This document shows, piece by piece, positions 32,142 to 41,527 of a stretch of 48,327 nt of DNA. Position 1 is the first letter of the stretch. Each line of letters begins with the position of its first letter. The notes beneath the pieces are model-generated. The model was not told the DNA's origin. It did no database searches and saw nothing but the letters and a program-made list of their open reading frames with translations. Origin of the DNA: Bacteroidales bacterium (GTDB lineage: Bacteria; Bacteroidota; Bacteroidia; Bacteroidales; UBA932); contig JAFTEQ010000064.1 of assembly GCA_017453565.1 (NCBI GenBank), forward strand, positions 1 to 48,327, in the 5' to 3' direction. The translations under genes and the position numbers were made by a program.

Positions 32142-33704
32142 CTATTTAAACATATCGGGTAAATCGTTCTCGTACAGCACGGCGTCGCCGCTTTTCGCAC
32201 GGACGCCCAGTTCGCGGACGGCCAGTTCGAGCGAGTCGGTGCAGATGAGCCGCTGCTCGTCCATCCCGGCTTCGCGGGCCCCTTCCGTGATGGCCGCCCG
32301 GTTGAGGCGGTTCACCACAATGAGGAAATCGGCCGCACGGGCGGCGCGGCTGCCCAGCCGTCGGTTCTCCTCTTCCTGCTTTGCGCCCAGTTCCACGAAG
32401 CCCGGCGTAATCACGAAGCGCTGCGCCCCCTCGCCCAGGCGCAGGTCGTGCAGGACGTCGAGGGCCATGGCGGCGCCTTCCGGATTGGCGTTGTAGGCAT
32501 CGTCCAGCACGGTAAGGCCACCCTGTACGCGCACGCTCAGGCGGTGTTCCACCTGCTGGAGTTTGGCCACGGCCACGCGGATCTGCTGCGGGCTTACGCC
32601 CAGATGCCCGGCCACCACGGCGGCGCCGGCGATGTCGAGCAGGTTGCCGCGTCCGAGGAGGCGGGTCTGCAGTTGCAGCGGGGCTCCGGGGCCGATGAGC
32701 TCGAATTCCGTCCCTTCCGCGCTGTAGCGGATACCGGCTGCCCGGACATCGGCGCGGTGCGCGTCAATCCCGTACCGCACAATCTTGCAGTGCTCGGGAA
32801 TGCCGGCGTAGGAGGCGATGCCTTCCGAGTCTGCGTTGATCACGCCCAGCCCGTCGGAAGGCAGGGCCTCGATGAGTTCGAATTTGGTTTTCTGAATGTT
32901 CTCGCGCGAGCCGAAGGTCTCCAGATGCATGTCGCCCACGGCGGTTACGATGCCCAGCGTGGGATGCACCAGTTCGCAGATTTCGCGGATGTCGCCCCGC
33001 TGCTTGGCGCCCATCTCCACGATGAACACCTGGTGATAGGGTTTGAGTTGTTCGCGCACTGTGCGCACCACGCCCAGGGTGGTGTTGAAGTTGCCGGGTG
33101 TGACGAGGGTGTTGTACTTCTCGGAGAGCATCCGGTAGAGGTAGTTCTTGGTGGAGGTCTTTCCGAAACTGCCGGTCACACCCACGATGATGAGGTCGGG
33201 CCGGGCGCGTAGCATGCGGGCGGCATCGTTGTTGTACCAGCGGCGGATGAGGATCTCGACGGGTTCGAGCAGCAGCCCGGCAAGGACCAGCAGGGCTTTG
33301 TCGAGCAACAGCAGGAGGGGAGAGAGGAGGATGGCGGTGTCCAGGCCCAGGAAGTGCCAGACGGCCGCAAACGCGGCGAGTCCGAGCAGGAGGGTGAGCG
33401 CGAACAGGCGCAGGACCCGTTTCGTCCACACGAGTTTCACCTTGTACTGCGTGCCGAATTCCCGTCTTGCCTCCCAGAAGAGTACGATGGCCGCGATGGG
33501 CAGCAGGGCGGTCTTCCAGCAGAGCATGGGCAGCAGCAGGTAGACATAACGGCGGTGTCCCAGCAGCACGGGCCTCAGCCAGGTCCAGTAGCGCCCGGGC
33601 ATGTAGGAGTTCTGCTGGTACATCTGCAGGTCGTAACGGAGGACCGCCGCCCAGGCGAACAGGAAGGTGAGCGCGAAGAAGATTTGGATGAGGAGGGTGA
33701 TCAT
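32142..33704 (-). CDS. Membrane-anchored MurF-like Mur ligase
   Basis: 520 aa. Four hydrophobic helices lie at about 3-22, 52-75, 98-118 and 124-147. A complete MurF-like ligase follows: P-loop GVTGSFGKTST (175-185), then TPGNFNTTLGVVRTVRE, EMGAKQRGDIREI, the central domain and the C-terminal LDDAYNANPEG motif. Standard MurF has no membrane domain. Position directly before ddl suggests it adds D-Ala-D-Ala (or a related dipeptide) to a UDP-MurNAc- or lipid-linked precursor at the inner membrane. Whether it is the essential MurF or a second one depends on genes outside this window. Its start overlaps the hydrolase stop by 4 bp (ATGA). Confidence 0.85.
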   Translation of the reverse strand: MITLLIQIFFALTFLFAWAAVLRYDLQMYQQNSYMPGRYWTWLRPVLLGHRRYVYLLLPMLCWKTALLPIAAIVLFWEARREFGTQYKVKLVWTKRVLRLFALTLLLGLAAFAAVWHFLGLDTAILLSPLLLLLDKALLVLAGLLLEPVEILIRRWYNNDAARMLRARPDLIIVGVTGSFGKTSTKNYLYRMLSEKYNTLVTPGNFNTTLGVVRTVREQLKPYHQVFIVEMGAKQRGDIREICELVHPTLGIVTAVGDMHLETFGSRENIQKTKFELIEALPSDGLGVINADSEGIASYAGIPEHCKIVRYGIDAHRADVRAAGIRYSAEGTEFELIGPGAPLQLQTRLLGRGNLLDIAGAAVVAGHLGVSPQQIRVAVAKLQQVEHRLSVRVQGGLTVLDDAYNANPEGAAMALDVLHDLRLGEGAQRFVITPGFVELGAKQEEENRRLGSRAARAADFLIVVNRLNRAAITEGAREAGMDEQRLICTDSLELAVRELGVRAKSGDAVLYENDLPDMFK

Positions 33705-34450
33705 TGGACGCCGAAGAAACTTTCAAGAACCGAGGAAAAGAGCGCCGGAGCTTCGAGGAAAGCATAGTGCGTCCCGCCGGGCACTTGTACCAGGCCCGCG
33801 TCGGGGATGAGGCGTTCCATTTTGCGGCCGTCGGCGATGGGGGTCGCCGTGTCGGCCGTGCCCCAGAAGAGGAGCGTAGGCGCCGCGATGCGGGGGAGGA
33901 GTGCGGAGAGATCCTCGTTCACCGTGCGCGAGAGGATGGCCTTCATGCGGGGCGAGGCGTTGCGGTAGTCGGCCGAACCGGCCTGTCCGCGATAGCGTTC
34001 GAACAACTTCTGCGCGCGCAGGACCTTGAGCAGGAGGAACTTCACCGTCTTGTACGACCACACTTTGACATAATAGGACAGGCTGCGGCGGGGTTTGATG
34101 CCGGCCGCGCCGGTGAAGACCAGCCGTTCCACCTTGCGGCGCGCGGCGAAGGCGATGGCGATGCGGCAGCCGAAGGAATGGCCTACGATGGCGGGATTCT
34201 CCAGGCCGAGCGCATCGCAGAAGGCCTCCAGGAAGCGGGTGTAATCCTCCACGCCCCAGACCTCATCGGGCTCTTCGGAGGCGCCGAATCCGGGCAGGTC
34301 GGGTGCGATGAGGCGGCGCCGTCCTTCCAGCACGGGGAAGAATCCGGCGAATTCGCTGCAGTCGCAACCCCAGCCGTGCAGGAAGAGGACGGGAGCGCCC
34401 TGCCCCCGGTCTTCATAGTGCACGCTGCGTCCCAGATACTGCCACTCCAT
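33701..34450 (-). CDS. Alpha/beta hydrolase
   Basis: 249 aa. The alpha/beta-hydrolase fold is clear: oxyanion HGWGCD, nucleophile elbow GHSFGC with Ser92, acid in WGTADTATP and catalytic His in GGTHYAF. No signal peptide, so cytoplasmic. The substrate is unknown. It sits between PBP1A (5 bp upstream) and the MurF-like gene (4-bp overlap), so a link to cell-wall precursors or lipid carriers is suggested by position only. Confidence 0.85.
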   Translation of the reverse strand: MEWQYLGRSVHYEDRGQGAPVLFLHGWGCDCSEFAGFFPVLEGRRRLIAPDLPGFGASEEPDEVWGVEDYTRFLEAFCDALGLENPAIVGHSFGCRIAIAFAARRKVERLVFTGAAGIKPRRSLSYYVKVWSYKTVKFLLLKVLRAQKLFERYRGQAGSADYRNASPRMKAILSRTVNEDLSALLPRIAAPTLLFWGTADTATPIADGRKMERLIPDAGLVQVPGGTHYAFLEAPALFSSVLESFFGVQ

Positions 34451-34455
34451 AGGGT

Positions 34456-36813
34456 CTATTCAAAATAGTATTCTTCGCTGGTACGACCCGTCTCCTGCGT
34501 GTCGTCGATGTCGCCGCCCGAACAGCTCAGGTCGAGGGTGACGCCTGCCGGAGCCACGAAGCGGTCGTCTTCGCTCAGACCGACCGACGGGTCGGCCAGG
34601 CATTTCTTCATGAAGATGCCCCAGATGGGAAGGGCCATGTTGGAACCGCTGCCCAGCGCAAGCGACTGGAAATGGACCTGACGGTCCTCTCCGCCCACCC
34701 AGATGCCGGCCGTGATGGAGGGCGTGTAGCCGATGAACCAGCCGTCGGAGTTGTCGTTGGTGGTTCCGGTCTTGCCGGCGATCTGCCCCTTGAGTCCGTA
34801 GACGGAGCGCAGGCGGGAGCCGGTACCCTGGTTGATGACGCCCTGCATGAGGTTCACCATGAGGAAGGCGGTGCGCTCTCCGATGGCCTCGCGTTTGCGG
34901 CCCGTGAATTCACCCAGCACGTTCCCCATATTGTCCTCGATGCGGGTGACGTACATGGGGGAGACGTACACCCCGCGGGACGGGAAGGTGTTGTAGGCCG
35001 ACACCATCTCGTAGAGGGCGATGTCGGCCGGACCGGTGCAGAGGGCGTAGACTTCGTCCACGTGGCTCGCCACGCCCATCCGGTGCATCATCTCCACCAT
35101 GGCGTGGGGGCCGAACTGCTTCATGAGGTAGGCCGAGATGTTGTTGGAACTGTGGGTAAGACCCCATTTGAGGGTCACGGTCTTCCCGATCCACTCCTCC
35201 TTGTCGGTGGAACGGGGGGTCCAGTCGGTGCCGTCGCCCGCAAGGAACGACTGCGGCACGTTCACCACCTTGTCGCAGGGCGACATCCCCTCCTGCATGG
35301 CAAGGGTGTAGAGGAAGGGTTTGATGGTGGATCCCACCTGCCGTTTGCCCTGGCGGACGTTATCGTATTTGAAATAGCGGTAGTTGGGGCCGCCCACATA
35401 GGCTTTTACGTGTCCGGTCACGGGTTCCACGGCCACGAAGCCCGCCCGCAGGATCCCCTTGTAGTAGCGGATGGAGTCGTCGGGCGTCATAGTGGTGTCG
35501 ATGTGTCCCTTTTGGTTCCAGGCGAAAACGCGCATGGGGACCGGTTTGTCGAACTCGGCGAGGATGTCGGCCTCGCTGCGGCCGGCTTTCTTCTGCAGGC
35601 GGAAGCGGTCGCTCCAGCGGCGCGCCTGCGCCATGAGGAGGTCGGTAGTCTTGCGGTCCACGTCGGGCGCGAAGGGACGGTTCTTCTTCCATTTGAGCTC
35701 GTTGTTGAACGCTTTCTGAAGGTTCTTCCCCAGATGTTCGGCCACGGCTTCCTCGGCGTATTTCTGCATGCGCGCGTCGATGGTGGTATAGATGCGCAGG
35801 CCGTCCTTGTCGAGGTTGTATTCGCTTCCGTCGGGTTTCTTGTTCTTGTTCAGCCAGCCATAGAGATCGTCGGCCGCCCAGCGGAGCGAATCGGCCGAGA
35901 AGTCCTCGGGGTTGTGGTAGTCGGAGCGGCGCGGTTTGCGGGCGTTCATGTCGCGGCGGAGCATGTCGCGGAAATAGGGGGCCAGGCCGGCGTTGTGGTC
36001 CTGCACCTGGTAGGAAAGGACGATGGGCACCTGTTTGATGCTGTCGGCATCGTGCTTCGAGATGAATCCCGCCTTGGCCATACGCCCGATCACGAACTTG
36101 CGGCGCACCAGGGCCCGTTCGGGGTTGATGGCGGGGGTGTAGCGGGTGGGTTTGTTGACCATCCCGATGAGGGTGGCCGCCTCTTCCACGGTGAGGTCGG
36201 CGGGCTGCTTGGCGAAGAAGGTCTCCGACGCGGCGCGCACTCCGTAGGCGTTGCTGCCGAAGAAGATGGAGTTGAGATACATGTCGATGATCTCCTCCTT
36301 GGTGTAGTTCCGCTCCAGTTTGACGGCGGTGATCCATTCCTTGAGTTTGGTCCAGACCATTACCACCTTGGACCAGCCGGGAATGCGGCTGTTCACCTCG
36401 CGGCGCGGGTAGAGCGTCTTGGCCAGCTGCTGGGTGATGGTGGAGCCGCCGCCCTGGCTGCTGTCGCGCAGGAGCAGGGTCTTCACCGCTACGCGTGCAA
36501 GGCCCTTGGTGTCGATGCCCGAATGCCGGTAGAAGCGGGCGTCTTCCGTGGCCACAGCCGCATGCACGAGGTGCTGTGAGAGGTCGTCATAAGCCACGTA
36601 GGTGCGGTTCTCAATATGGAAGGTGGTGAGGATTTCCCCGCCTGCGGCGATGACCTGGGTGGCCAGTTTGTTGTCGGGGTGCTCCAACTCCTCGAAAGAG
36701 GGGATGCGGGCGAAAAGCCAGACCAGCAACAGGAGCCCGAGAATGAGCACGAAGGGAGCCGTCACTACAATCCAGAACCATTTGATTATCTTCTTGCGCG
36801 TTGCGTCTGTCAT
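34456..36813 (-). CDS. Penicillin-binding protein 1A family (bifunctional)
   Basis: 785 aa. One N-terminal transmembrane helix (about 10-32). The glycosyltransferase domain has EDARFYRHSGIDTKG, GGSTITQQLAKTLYP and KLKEWITAVKLERNYTKEEIIDMYLN; the transpeptidase domain has the serine motif STIKPF, SSNN and KTGTTNDN. It polymerises and crosslinks peptidoglycan on the outer face of the inner membrane. First gene of the leftward operon that continues with hydrolase, MurF-like ligase, Ddl and PrmC. A -7 element lies 30 bp upstream. Confidence 0.95.
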   Translation of the reverse strand: MTDATRKKIIKWFWIVVTAPFVLILGLLLLVWLFARIPSFEELEHPDNKLATQVIAAGGEILTTFHIENRTYVAYDDLSQHLVHAAVATEDARFYRHSGIDTKGLARVAVKTLLLRDSSQGGGSTITQQLAKTLYPRREVNSRIPGWSKVVMVWTKLKEWITAVKLERNYTKEEIIDMYLNSIFFGSNAYGVRAASETFFAKQPADLTVEEAATLIGMVNKPTRYTPAINPERALVRRKFVIGRMAKAGFISKHDADSIKQVPIVLSYQVQDHNAGLAPYFRDMLRRDMNARKPRRSDYHNPEDFSADSLRWAADDLYGWLNKNKKPDGSEYNLDKDGLRIYTTIDARMQKYAEEAVAEHLGKNLQKAFNNELKWKKNRPFAPDVDRKTTDLLMAQARRWSDRFRLQKKAGRSEADILAEFDKPVPMRVFAWNQKGHIDTTMTPDDSIRYYKGILRAGFVAVEPVTGHVKAYVGGPNYRYFKYDNVRQGKRQVGSTIKPFLYTLAMQEGMSPCDKVVNVPQSFLAGDGTDWTPRSTDKEEWIGKTVTLKWGLTHSSNNISAYLMKQFGPHAMVEMMHRMGVASHVDEVYALCTGPADIALYEMVSAYNTFPSRGVYVSPMYVTRIEDNMGNVLGEFTGRKREAIGERTAFLMVNLMQGVINQGTGSRLRSVYGLKGQIAGKTGTTNDNSDGWFIGYTPSITAGIWVGGEDRQVHFQSLALGSGSNMALPIWGIFMKKCLADPSVGLSEDDRFVAPAGVTLDLSCSGGDIDDTQETGRTSEEYYFE

Positions 36814-36842
36814 ACCGGAATTGACTCGATGATTACAAGAGG

Positions 36843-36850
36843 CAAATTTA
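36843..36850 (-). promoter_or_regulatory. -7 element for the PBP1A operon
   Basis: TAAATTTG on the minus strand, 29 bp before the start at 36813. No good -33 match. Confidence 0.45.
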
Positions 36851-36868
36851 ACAAAAATCTCGTCTTTT

Positions 36869-36900
36869 TTTGAAAAATTGCGAGTTTGTGGCTTACTTTG
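36869..36900 (+). promoter_or_regulatory. Promoter of topA-lrp
   Basis: TTTG (36869-36872) lies 20 bp before TTACTTTG (36893-36900), the same one-mismatch variant of the -7 consensus as upstream of the fimbrillin gene at 1801. Confidence 0.6.
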
Positions 36901-36928
36901 CAGAACGAATTACAAAATGTAAGCAGAA

Positions 36929-39244
36929 ATGGAGGGGAATCTGATTATTGTCGAGTCACCGACCAAAGCCCGGGAGATTGGTGAGTTTCTGAAAAAGGAG
37001 CCGGTTGGTTACAAAGTGGTCTCTTCGCTGGGCCATATCCGCGATTTGCCGGAGAAAAGCCTGAGTGTGGACGTCGCGGGAGGATTCGTTCCGCAATATG
37101 AGATTCCTGCCGGGAAACGCAAGCTGGTGGCCGAGTTGAAGGCTGCCGCCGACAAGGCCGCCACGGTCTATCTGGCGTCCGATCCCGACCGGGAAGGGGA
37201 GGCGATTGCCTGGCATCTGGCGCAGACCCTGGCCCTCGACCCCGCCAAAACCCGCCGCATCACCTATCAGGAAGTGACCCGGAAAGCGGTGCTCGACGCC
37301 CTGCAGCAACCCCGTGGCATCGATATGAACCTGGTGAACGCCCAGCAGGCCCGGCGTGTGCTTGACCGTCTGGTGGGTTTCGAACTGTCACCCATCCTCT
37401 GGCGCAAGATCAACCGGGGCCTGTCGGCCGGACGGGTACAGAGCGTGGCGCTCCGCCTGGTGGTGGACCGCGAACGCGAGGTGCTTGCTTTCAAACCGGA
37501 AGCATTTTACAAGGTAACGGCCGAATTTTTCACTGAAAGCGGGAAATCGGCCCTGGGTACGCTCGGCAAACGTTTCTCCACCCTGGAGGAGGCGCGCCGT
37601 TTCCTCCTCGACAGCGTGGGCGCCCGTTACACCGTGGAAGGGATCGAGGAAAAAGAGGCGGTCCGCAAACCCGCGCCGCCCTTCACCACCGCCACCCTCC
37701 AGCAGGAGGCGGCCCGCAAGCTGCATTTCTCCGTGAGTCAGACCATGCGCGTGGCGCAGGCCCTCTTCGAGCGCGGACACATCACCTATATGCGTACCGA
37801 CTCCACCAACCTTTCTGCCCTGGCCATCGGTACGGCGAAGACCTTCATCACGGAGCGCTACGGTGCGGAATACCTGCACACGCGGCAGTACAAGACCAAG
37901 TCGAAGAACGCGCAGGAAGCCCACGAGGCCATCCGACCCACCTTCATCGACCGCACTTCCGTGGGCGGGACCGCGCAGGAACAGAAACTTTACGACCTCA
38001 TCTGGAAGCGCACCGTCGCCTCGCAGATGGCCGAGGCCCGGCTGCTGGAGACCGACGTGACCGTGTCGTCCGACCGGCGGCCCGAGCGTTTCGAGATCCA
38101 GGCTGCGCGGGTGCTGTTCGACGGCTTCCTCAAACTCTATACGGAAAGTTTCGACGAGGATGAGGCCACGGAAGGGTATAAGGTACTTCCCGCCCTTGCC
38201 GTGGGTGAAAAGCTGCGGAGCGGCGTCCTGCGGGCCGAGTGCAAGTTCACCCGTCCGCCGGCACGTTATACCGAAGCTTCGTTCGTGGGGAAACTCACCG
38301 AGCTGGAAATCGGCCGTCCGTCCACCCTCGCTACCATCATCTCCACCCTCACCACGGGCCGGGGCTATCTGGCCATTGGTGACAAGGAAGGCGTGAAGAT
38401 GCCTGTGACGAACCTGGAACTCGAAGGAGATCGAATCTCGGAGAGCCATAAGGTTGAGGTCGTGGGCGCCGAAAAGAGAAGGCTTCTCCCGCAGGAAGTG
38501 GGCATCATCGTGTCCGACTATCTGGTGGCGAACTTCGCCGACATCCTCGACTATGCCTTCACGGCGAATGTGGAAAAGGATTTCGACGAGATTGCGCAGG
38601 GCCGGAAATCGTGGAACGGTGTCATCTCCGAATTCTACGGTCCCTTCCACCACGAGGTGGAGCGGAACATGAACGACGGACAGTTCAAGCACGTGACCCG
38701 TGAACTGGGCGTGGCGCCCGACGGAGACCTGCTGGTGGCGAAATACGGCCAGTACGGGGCTTACGTACAGAAGGGCGACGCGCAGAAAAAGCAGTTCGCG
38801 AGTCTTCAGAAGGGGCAGCTTATCGAGAGCATCACGCTCGAGGAGGCGCTTCGTCTGTTTGAACTTCCGCGCCGCGTGGGGGAATACGAGGGTGTTGAAA
38901 TCGTGGTCACCAAGGGCCGTTTCGGTCCCTATCTGAAATACGGTGCGCGCAACGTTTCGCTGCCGCGCGGCAAGGACCCGCTCAAAGTCGGCCTCGAAGA
39001 ATGCATCGCCTTGCTGCGGGCGGCCGAAGCCCCCGTTCCCGCCGGCCCCATCCGGGAGTTCGGCGACATCTCCGTGCTGAGCGGCCGCTATGGTCCCTAT
39101 ATCAAATATGGCGGATCCAATTTCAAGATTCCCAAGGGGACCGATCCCGCTTCCCTCACCGAGGCGGCCTGCCGGGCCATCATCGCGGCGGGAGAGCCCA
39201 CGGGCCCATCGAAAAGACGATTCAAAAAGACTAAAATGAAATAA
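36929..39244 (+). CDS. topA: DNA topoisomerase I
   Basis: 771 aa. Type IA topoisomerase, relaxing negative supercoils. The TOPRIM start MEGNLIIVESPTKAREIG, the SDPDREGEAIAWHLAQ motif, GRVQSVALRLVVDRE and the catalytic tyrosine in ITYMRTDSTNLS are all present. The C-terminus has short repeats GRFGPYLKYG and GRYGPYIKYG instead of Cys4 zinc fingers, common in Bacteroidota. The end is rich in Lys/Arg (KRRFKKTKMK). lrp follows after 2 bp. Confidence 0.97.
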   Translation: MEGNLIIVESPTKAREIGEFLKKEPVGYKVVSSLGHIRDLPEKSLSVDVAGGFVPQYEIPAGKRKLVAELKAAADKAATVYLASDPDREGEAIAWHLAQTLALDPAKTRRITYQEVTRKAVLDALQQPRGIDMNLVNAQQARRVLDRLVGFELSPILWRKINRGLSAGRVQSVALRLVVDREREVLAFKPEAFYKVTAEFFTESGKSALGTLGKRFSTLEEARRFLLDSVGARYTVEGIEEKEAVRKPAPPFTTATLQQEAARKLHFSVSQTMRVAQALFERGHITYMRTDSTNLSALAIGTAKTFITERYGAEYLHTRQYKTKSKNAQEAHEAIRPTFIDRTSVGGTAQEQKLYDLIWKRTVASQMAEARLLETDVTVSSDRRPERFEIQAARVLFDGFLKLYTESFDEDEATEGYKVLPALAVGEKLRSGVLRAECKFTRPPARYTEASFVGKLTELEIGRPSTLATIISTLTTGRGYLAIGDKEGVKMPVTNLELEGDRISESHKVEVVGAEKRRLLPQEVGIIVSDYLVANFADILDYAFTANVEKDFDEIAQGRKSWNGVISEFYGPFHHEVERNMNDGQFKHVTRELGVAPDGDLLVAKYGQYGAYVQKGDAQKKQFASLQKGQLIESITLEEALRLFELPRRVGEYEGVEIVVTKGRFGPYLKYGARNVSLPRGKDPLKVGLEECIALLRAAEAPVPAGPIREFGDISVLSGRYGPYIKYGGSNFKIPKGTDPASLTEAACRAIIAAGEPTGPSKRRFKKTKMK

Positions 39245-39246
39245 CC

Positions 39247-39744
39247 ATGGGAAAATATCTTATCGACGACATCGACAGGAAGATCCTGTTCTCGCTCATC
39301 AACGATGCGCGCAAGGCGTATCTGGAAATCGCCCGCGACTGCGGCGTATCCGGTGCGGCCATCCATCAGCGGGTGCGCAAGCTTGAGGAAAACGGCGTGA
39401 TCACGGGTTCCCGCCTGTTGGTGAAGCCCAGCGCCATCGGGCTCAATGTCTGCGCGTTCATCAGCATTGCCATCTCGGAAGCCAACAAGTATCCTGAAGT
39501 CATCAAAGCCCTGAGGGAGATCCCTGAAGTGGTGGAGTGCCATTTCGTGACCGGCCGCGCGGCCCTGCTCGTGAAACTCTACTGCCTCGACAACGACCAC
39601 CTGATGGATGTGCTGCTCAACACCATCCAGAACATTCCCTTTATCCAGAGCACCGACACGATGATCTCGCTCGACGAAGCGTTCGAGCGTCAGGTCTGGG
39701 TGAAAGACTACAAGACTTCACGTAAGAAATCAGCCGCGAAGTGA
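39247..39744 (+). CDS. Lrp/AsnC-family transcriptional regulator
   Basis: 165 aa. N-terminal AsnC helix-turn-helix (IDDIDRKILFSLINDARKAYLEIARDCGVSGAAIHQRVRKLEENG, split over residues 6-52) and a C-terminal ligand-binding RAM domain (about 70-145). Probably a small-molecule-responsive regulator; the target genes are not evident. It starts 2 bp after topA. Its last 15 bases overlap ispD on the other strand. Confidence 0.9.
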   Translation: MGKYLIDDIDRKILFSLINDARKAYLEIARDCGVSGAAIHQRVRKLEENGVITGSRLLVKPSAIGLNVCAFISIAISEANKYPEVIKALREIPEVVECHFVTGRAALLVKLYCLDNDHLMDVLLNTIQNIPFIQSTDTMISLDEAFERQVWVKDYKTSRKKSAAK

Positions 39745-40428
39745 CAGGATGGCCGCGGCCAGTTCCAGGTCGTACGGCGTGGTGATCTTGATGTTGTTTC
39801 GCTCTCCTGCGATGTAGGAGAGCGAAATTCCGTATGCGCGGGCCACCGACGCGTCGTCGGTGAAAGACAGCTCGTAGGCCCGGGAATAGGCCGCCCGCAG
39901 TTCTTCGGAACGGAACATCTGCGGGGTCTGGGCGCCGTATAGCAGGCTCCGGTCGGGGGCGTCGCCGACTTCGTGCAGGACCCCTTCCTTGTCGGGCTGC
40001 AGGCATTTGAGCGTATCGGTGACGGGACACACGGGAATGAGGGCCCGGCAGTCCTGCATGCGGGCGAACATCTCCTGCAGGAAGGCCTTGCTCACGAGGG
40101 GCCGCACCCCGTCGTGGATGGCGACCACCGCACCGTCCGGCACTTTCTCGAGGGCACGCTGTACCGAGTGGAATCGGGTGAGGCCGCCCGTTACCAGCTG
40201 CTGCCTGCAGTCGAGGGCGTGCTCGTTGCAGAGACTGCGCCAGCGCTCCCGCATTCCGGCAGGCAGGACGGTGATGACGGAGATGTCGGGACAGGCCTCC
40301 AGGAAGGCTTCGATACTCCGCTGCAGGACGGGGATTCCGTTCAGGAGGAGGAACTGTTTGGGCACCGGAGCGCCCATACGCGTGCCGCTTCCGCCCGAGG
40401 CGAAGATTACATATTTTTTTCTGTCCAT
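39730..40428 (-). CDS. ispD: 2-C-methyl-D-erythritol 4-phosphate cytidylyltransferase
   Basis: 232 aa from the ATG at 40428. Third step of the MEP isoprenoid pathway (CTP plus MEP). The nucleotidyltransferase start MDRKKYVIFASGGSGTRMG, PKQFLLLNG, GGLTRFHSVQRAL, IHDGVRPLV and TDDASVARAYG are visible. An upstream ATG at 40449 was rejected because the -7 element covers it. Confidence 0.95.
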   Translation of the reverse strand: MDRKKYVIFASGGSGTRMGAPVPKQFLLLNGIPVLQRSIEAFLEACPDISVITVLPAGMRERWRSLCNEHALDCRQQLVTGGLTRFHSVQRALEKVPDGAVVAIHDGVRPLVSKAFLQEMFARMQDCRALIPVCPVTDTLKCLQPDKEGVLHEVGDAPDRSLLYGAQTPQMFRSEELRAAYSRAYELSFTDDASVARAYGISLSYIAGERNNIKITTPYDLELAAAILSLRG

Positions 40429-40446
40429 ATCGCCGGAATAATGGGA

Positions 40447-40454
40447 CAAAATTA
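40447..40454 (-). promoter_or_regulatory. -7 element for ispD
   Basis: TAATTTTG on the minus strand, 18 bp before the chosen ispD start. Confidence 0.5.
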
Positions 40455-40466
40455 ACGATTTTTATC

Positions 40467-40474
40467 TACATTTG
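40467..40474 (+). promoter_or_regulatory. -7 element for mreBCD-PBP2-rodA
   Basis: TACATTTG, 27 bp before the mreB ATG. The region is shared with the divergent ispD promoter. No clear -33 element. Confidence 0.55.
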
Positions 40475-40501
40475 TAAGAAACCAATAGAAGCGAAAGAAT
40501 A

Positions 40502-41527
40502 ATGGCTTTTTCTTTTCTGAACCAGGAACTGGCTATCGACCTCGGGACCGCCAACACCGTCATCTATCAGAATGACCAGATCGTGCTGGACGAGCCGAGC
40601 ATCGTGGCCGTCGACAACAATAGCGGCAAGTGCATCGCCTACGGGCAGAAAGCCAAGCTGATGCACGAGCGCAACAACCCCAGCATCCGCACCGTCCGTC
40701 CGCTCAAGGACGGAGTGATCGCCGACTTCAACGCCGCCGAAATGATGATCCGCAGTTTCATCCGCCAGGTGAATGAGAAGCGGCGCAGCCTTTTCCAGCC
40801 CAACCTCAAGATTGTGGTGGGCATCCCGTCCGGTTCCACGGAAGTGGAGATCAGGGCCGTGCGTGACTCGGCCGAGCACGCCGGCGGACGCGATGTCTTC
40901 CTCATCTACGAACCTATGGCGGCGGCTCTTGGTATCGGACTCGACGTGCTGGCGCCCAAGGGCAACATGGTGGTCGACATCGGTGGCGGCACCGCCGAAA
41001 TCGCCGTCATCTCGCTGGGCGGCATCGTGGAACAGGAGAGCATCAAGACCGCAGGCGACGAGTTCACCAACGACATCCAGTTTTACCTGCGTCAGCAGCA
41101 CAACATCCGCGTGGGAGAGATTACGGCCGAGAAGATCAAGATCGGCGTGGGCGCCGTCATCGCCGACCTGGACGAGGAGCCGGAACCCTACATCGTGCGG
41201 GGCCCCAACATCATGACCGCGCATCCCGTGGAGGCCACCATCCGCCACGAGGAGATCGCCCACTGTCTCGACAAGTCCATCGCCAAGATAGAGAACTCCA
41301 TCCTTCAGGTGCTGGAACGCACTCCGCCGGAACTCTACTCGGATATTGTGGAGAACGGTATCTTCCTGTCCGGAGGCGGCGCCCTGCTCCGCGGGCTCGA
41401 CAAACGCCTCACCGACCGGGTGAACATCCAGTTCCACGTGTCGGAAGATCCGCTGCACGCCGTGGCGCGCGGCACTTGTGAGGCCCTCAAGCATACCGAG
41501 CGCTATTCCACTTTCCTGATGCGCTAG
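40502..41527 (+). CDS. mreB: Rod shape-determining protein MreB
   Basis: 341 aa. Bacterial actin guiding side-wall synthesis. Visible: AIDLGTANTVIY (phosphate 1), VVGIPSGSTEVE, DIGGGTAEIAVISLGG (phosphate 2), and LSGGGALLRGLDK (adenosine motif). mreC starts directly after its stop (TAGATG). Confidence 0.98.
   Translation: MAFSFLNQELAIDLGTANTVIYQNDQIVLDEPSIVAVDNNSGKCIAYGQKAKLMHERNNPSIRTVRPLKDGVIADFNAAEMMIRSFIRQVNEKRRSLFQPNLKIVVGIPSGSTEVEIRAVRDSAEHAGGRDVFLIYEPMAAALGIGLDVLAPKGNMVVDIGGGTAEIAVISLGGIVEQESIKTAGDEFTNDIQFYLRQQHNIRVGEITAEKIKIGVGAVIADLDEEPEPYIVRGPNIMTAHPVEATIRHEEIAHCLDKSIAKIENSILQVLERTPPELYSDIVENGIFLSGGGALLRGLDKRLTDRVNIQFHVSEDPLHAVARGTCEALKHTERYSTFLMR

Noticed and set aside
34672-36579. 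635-aa plus-strand open frame
   Set aside because: Antisense shadow of PBP1A caused by high GC; His/Val/Gly-rich with no domain, and PBP1A motifs are complete on the other strand.
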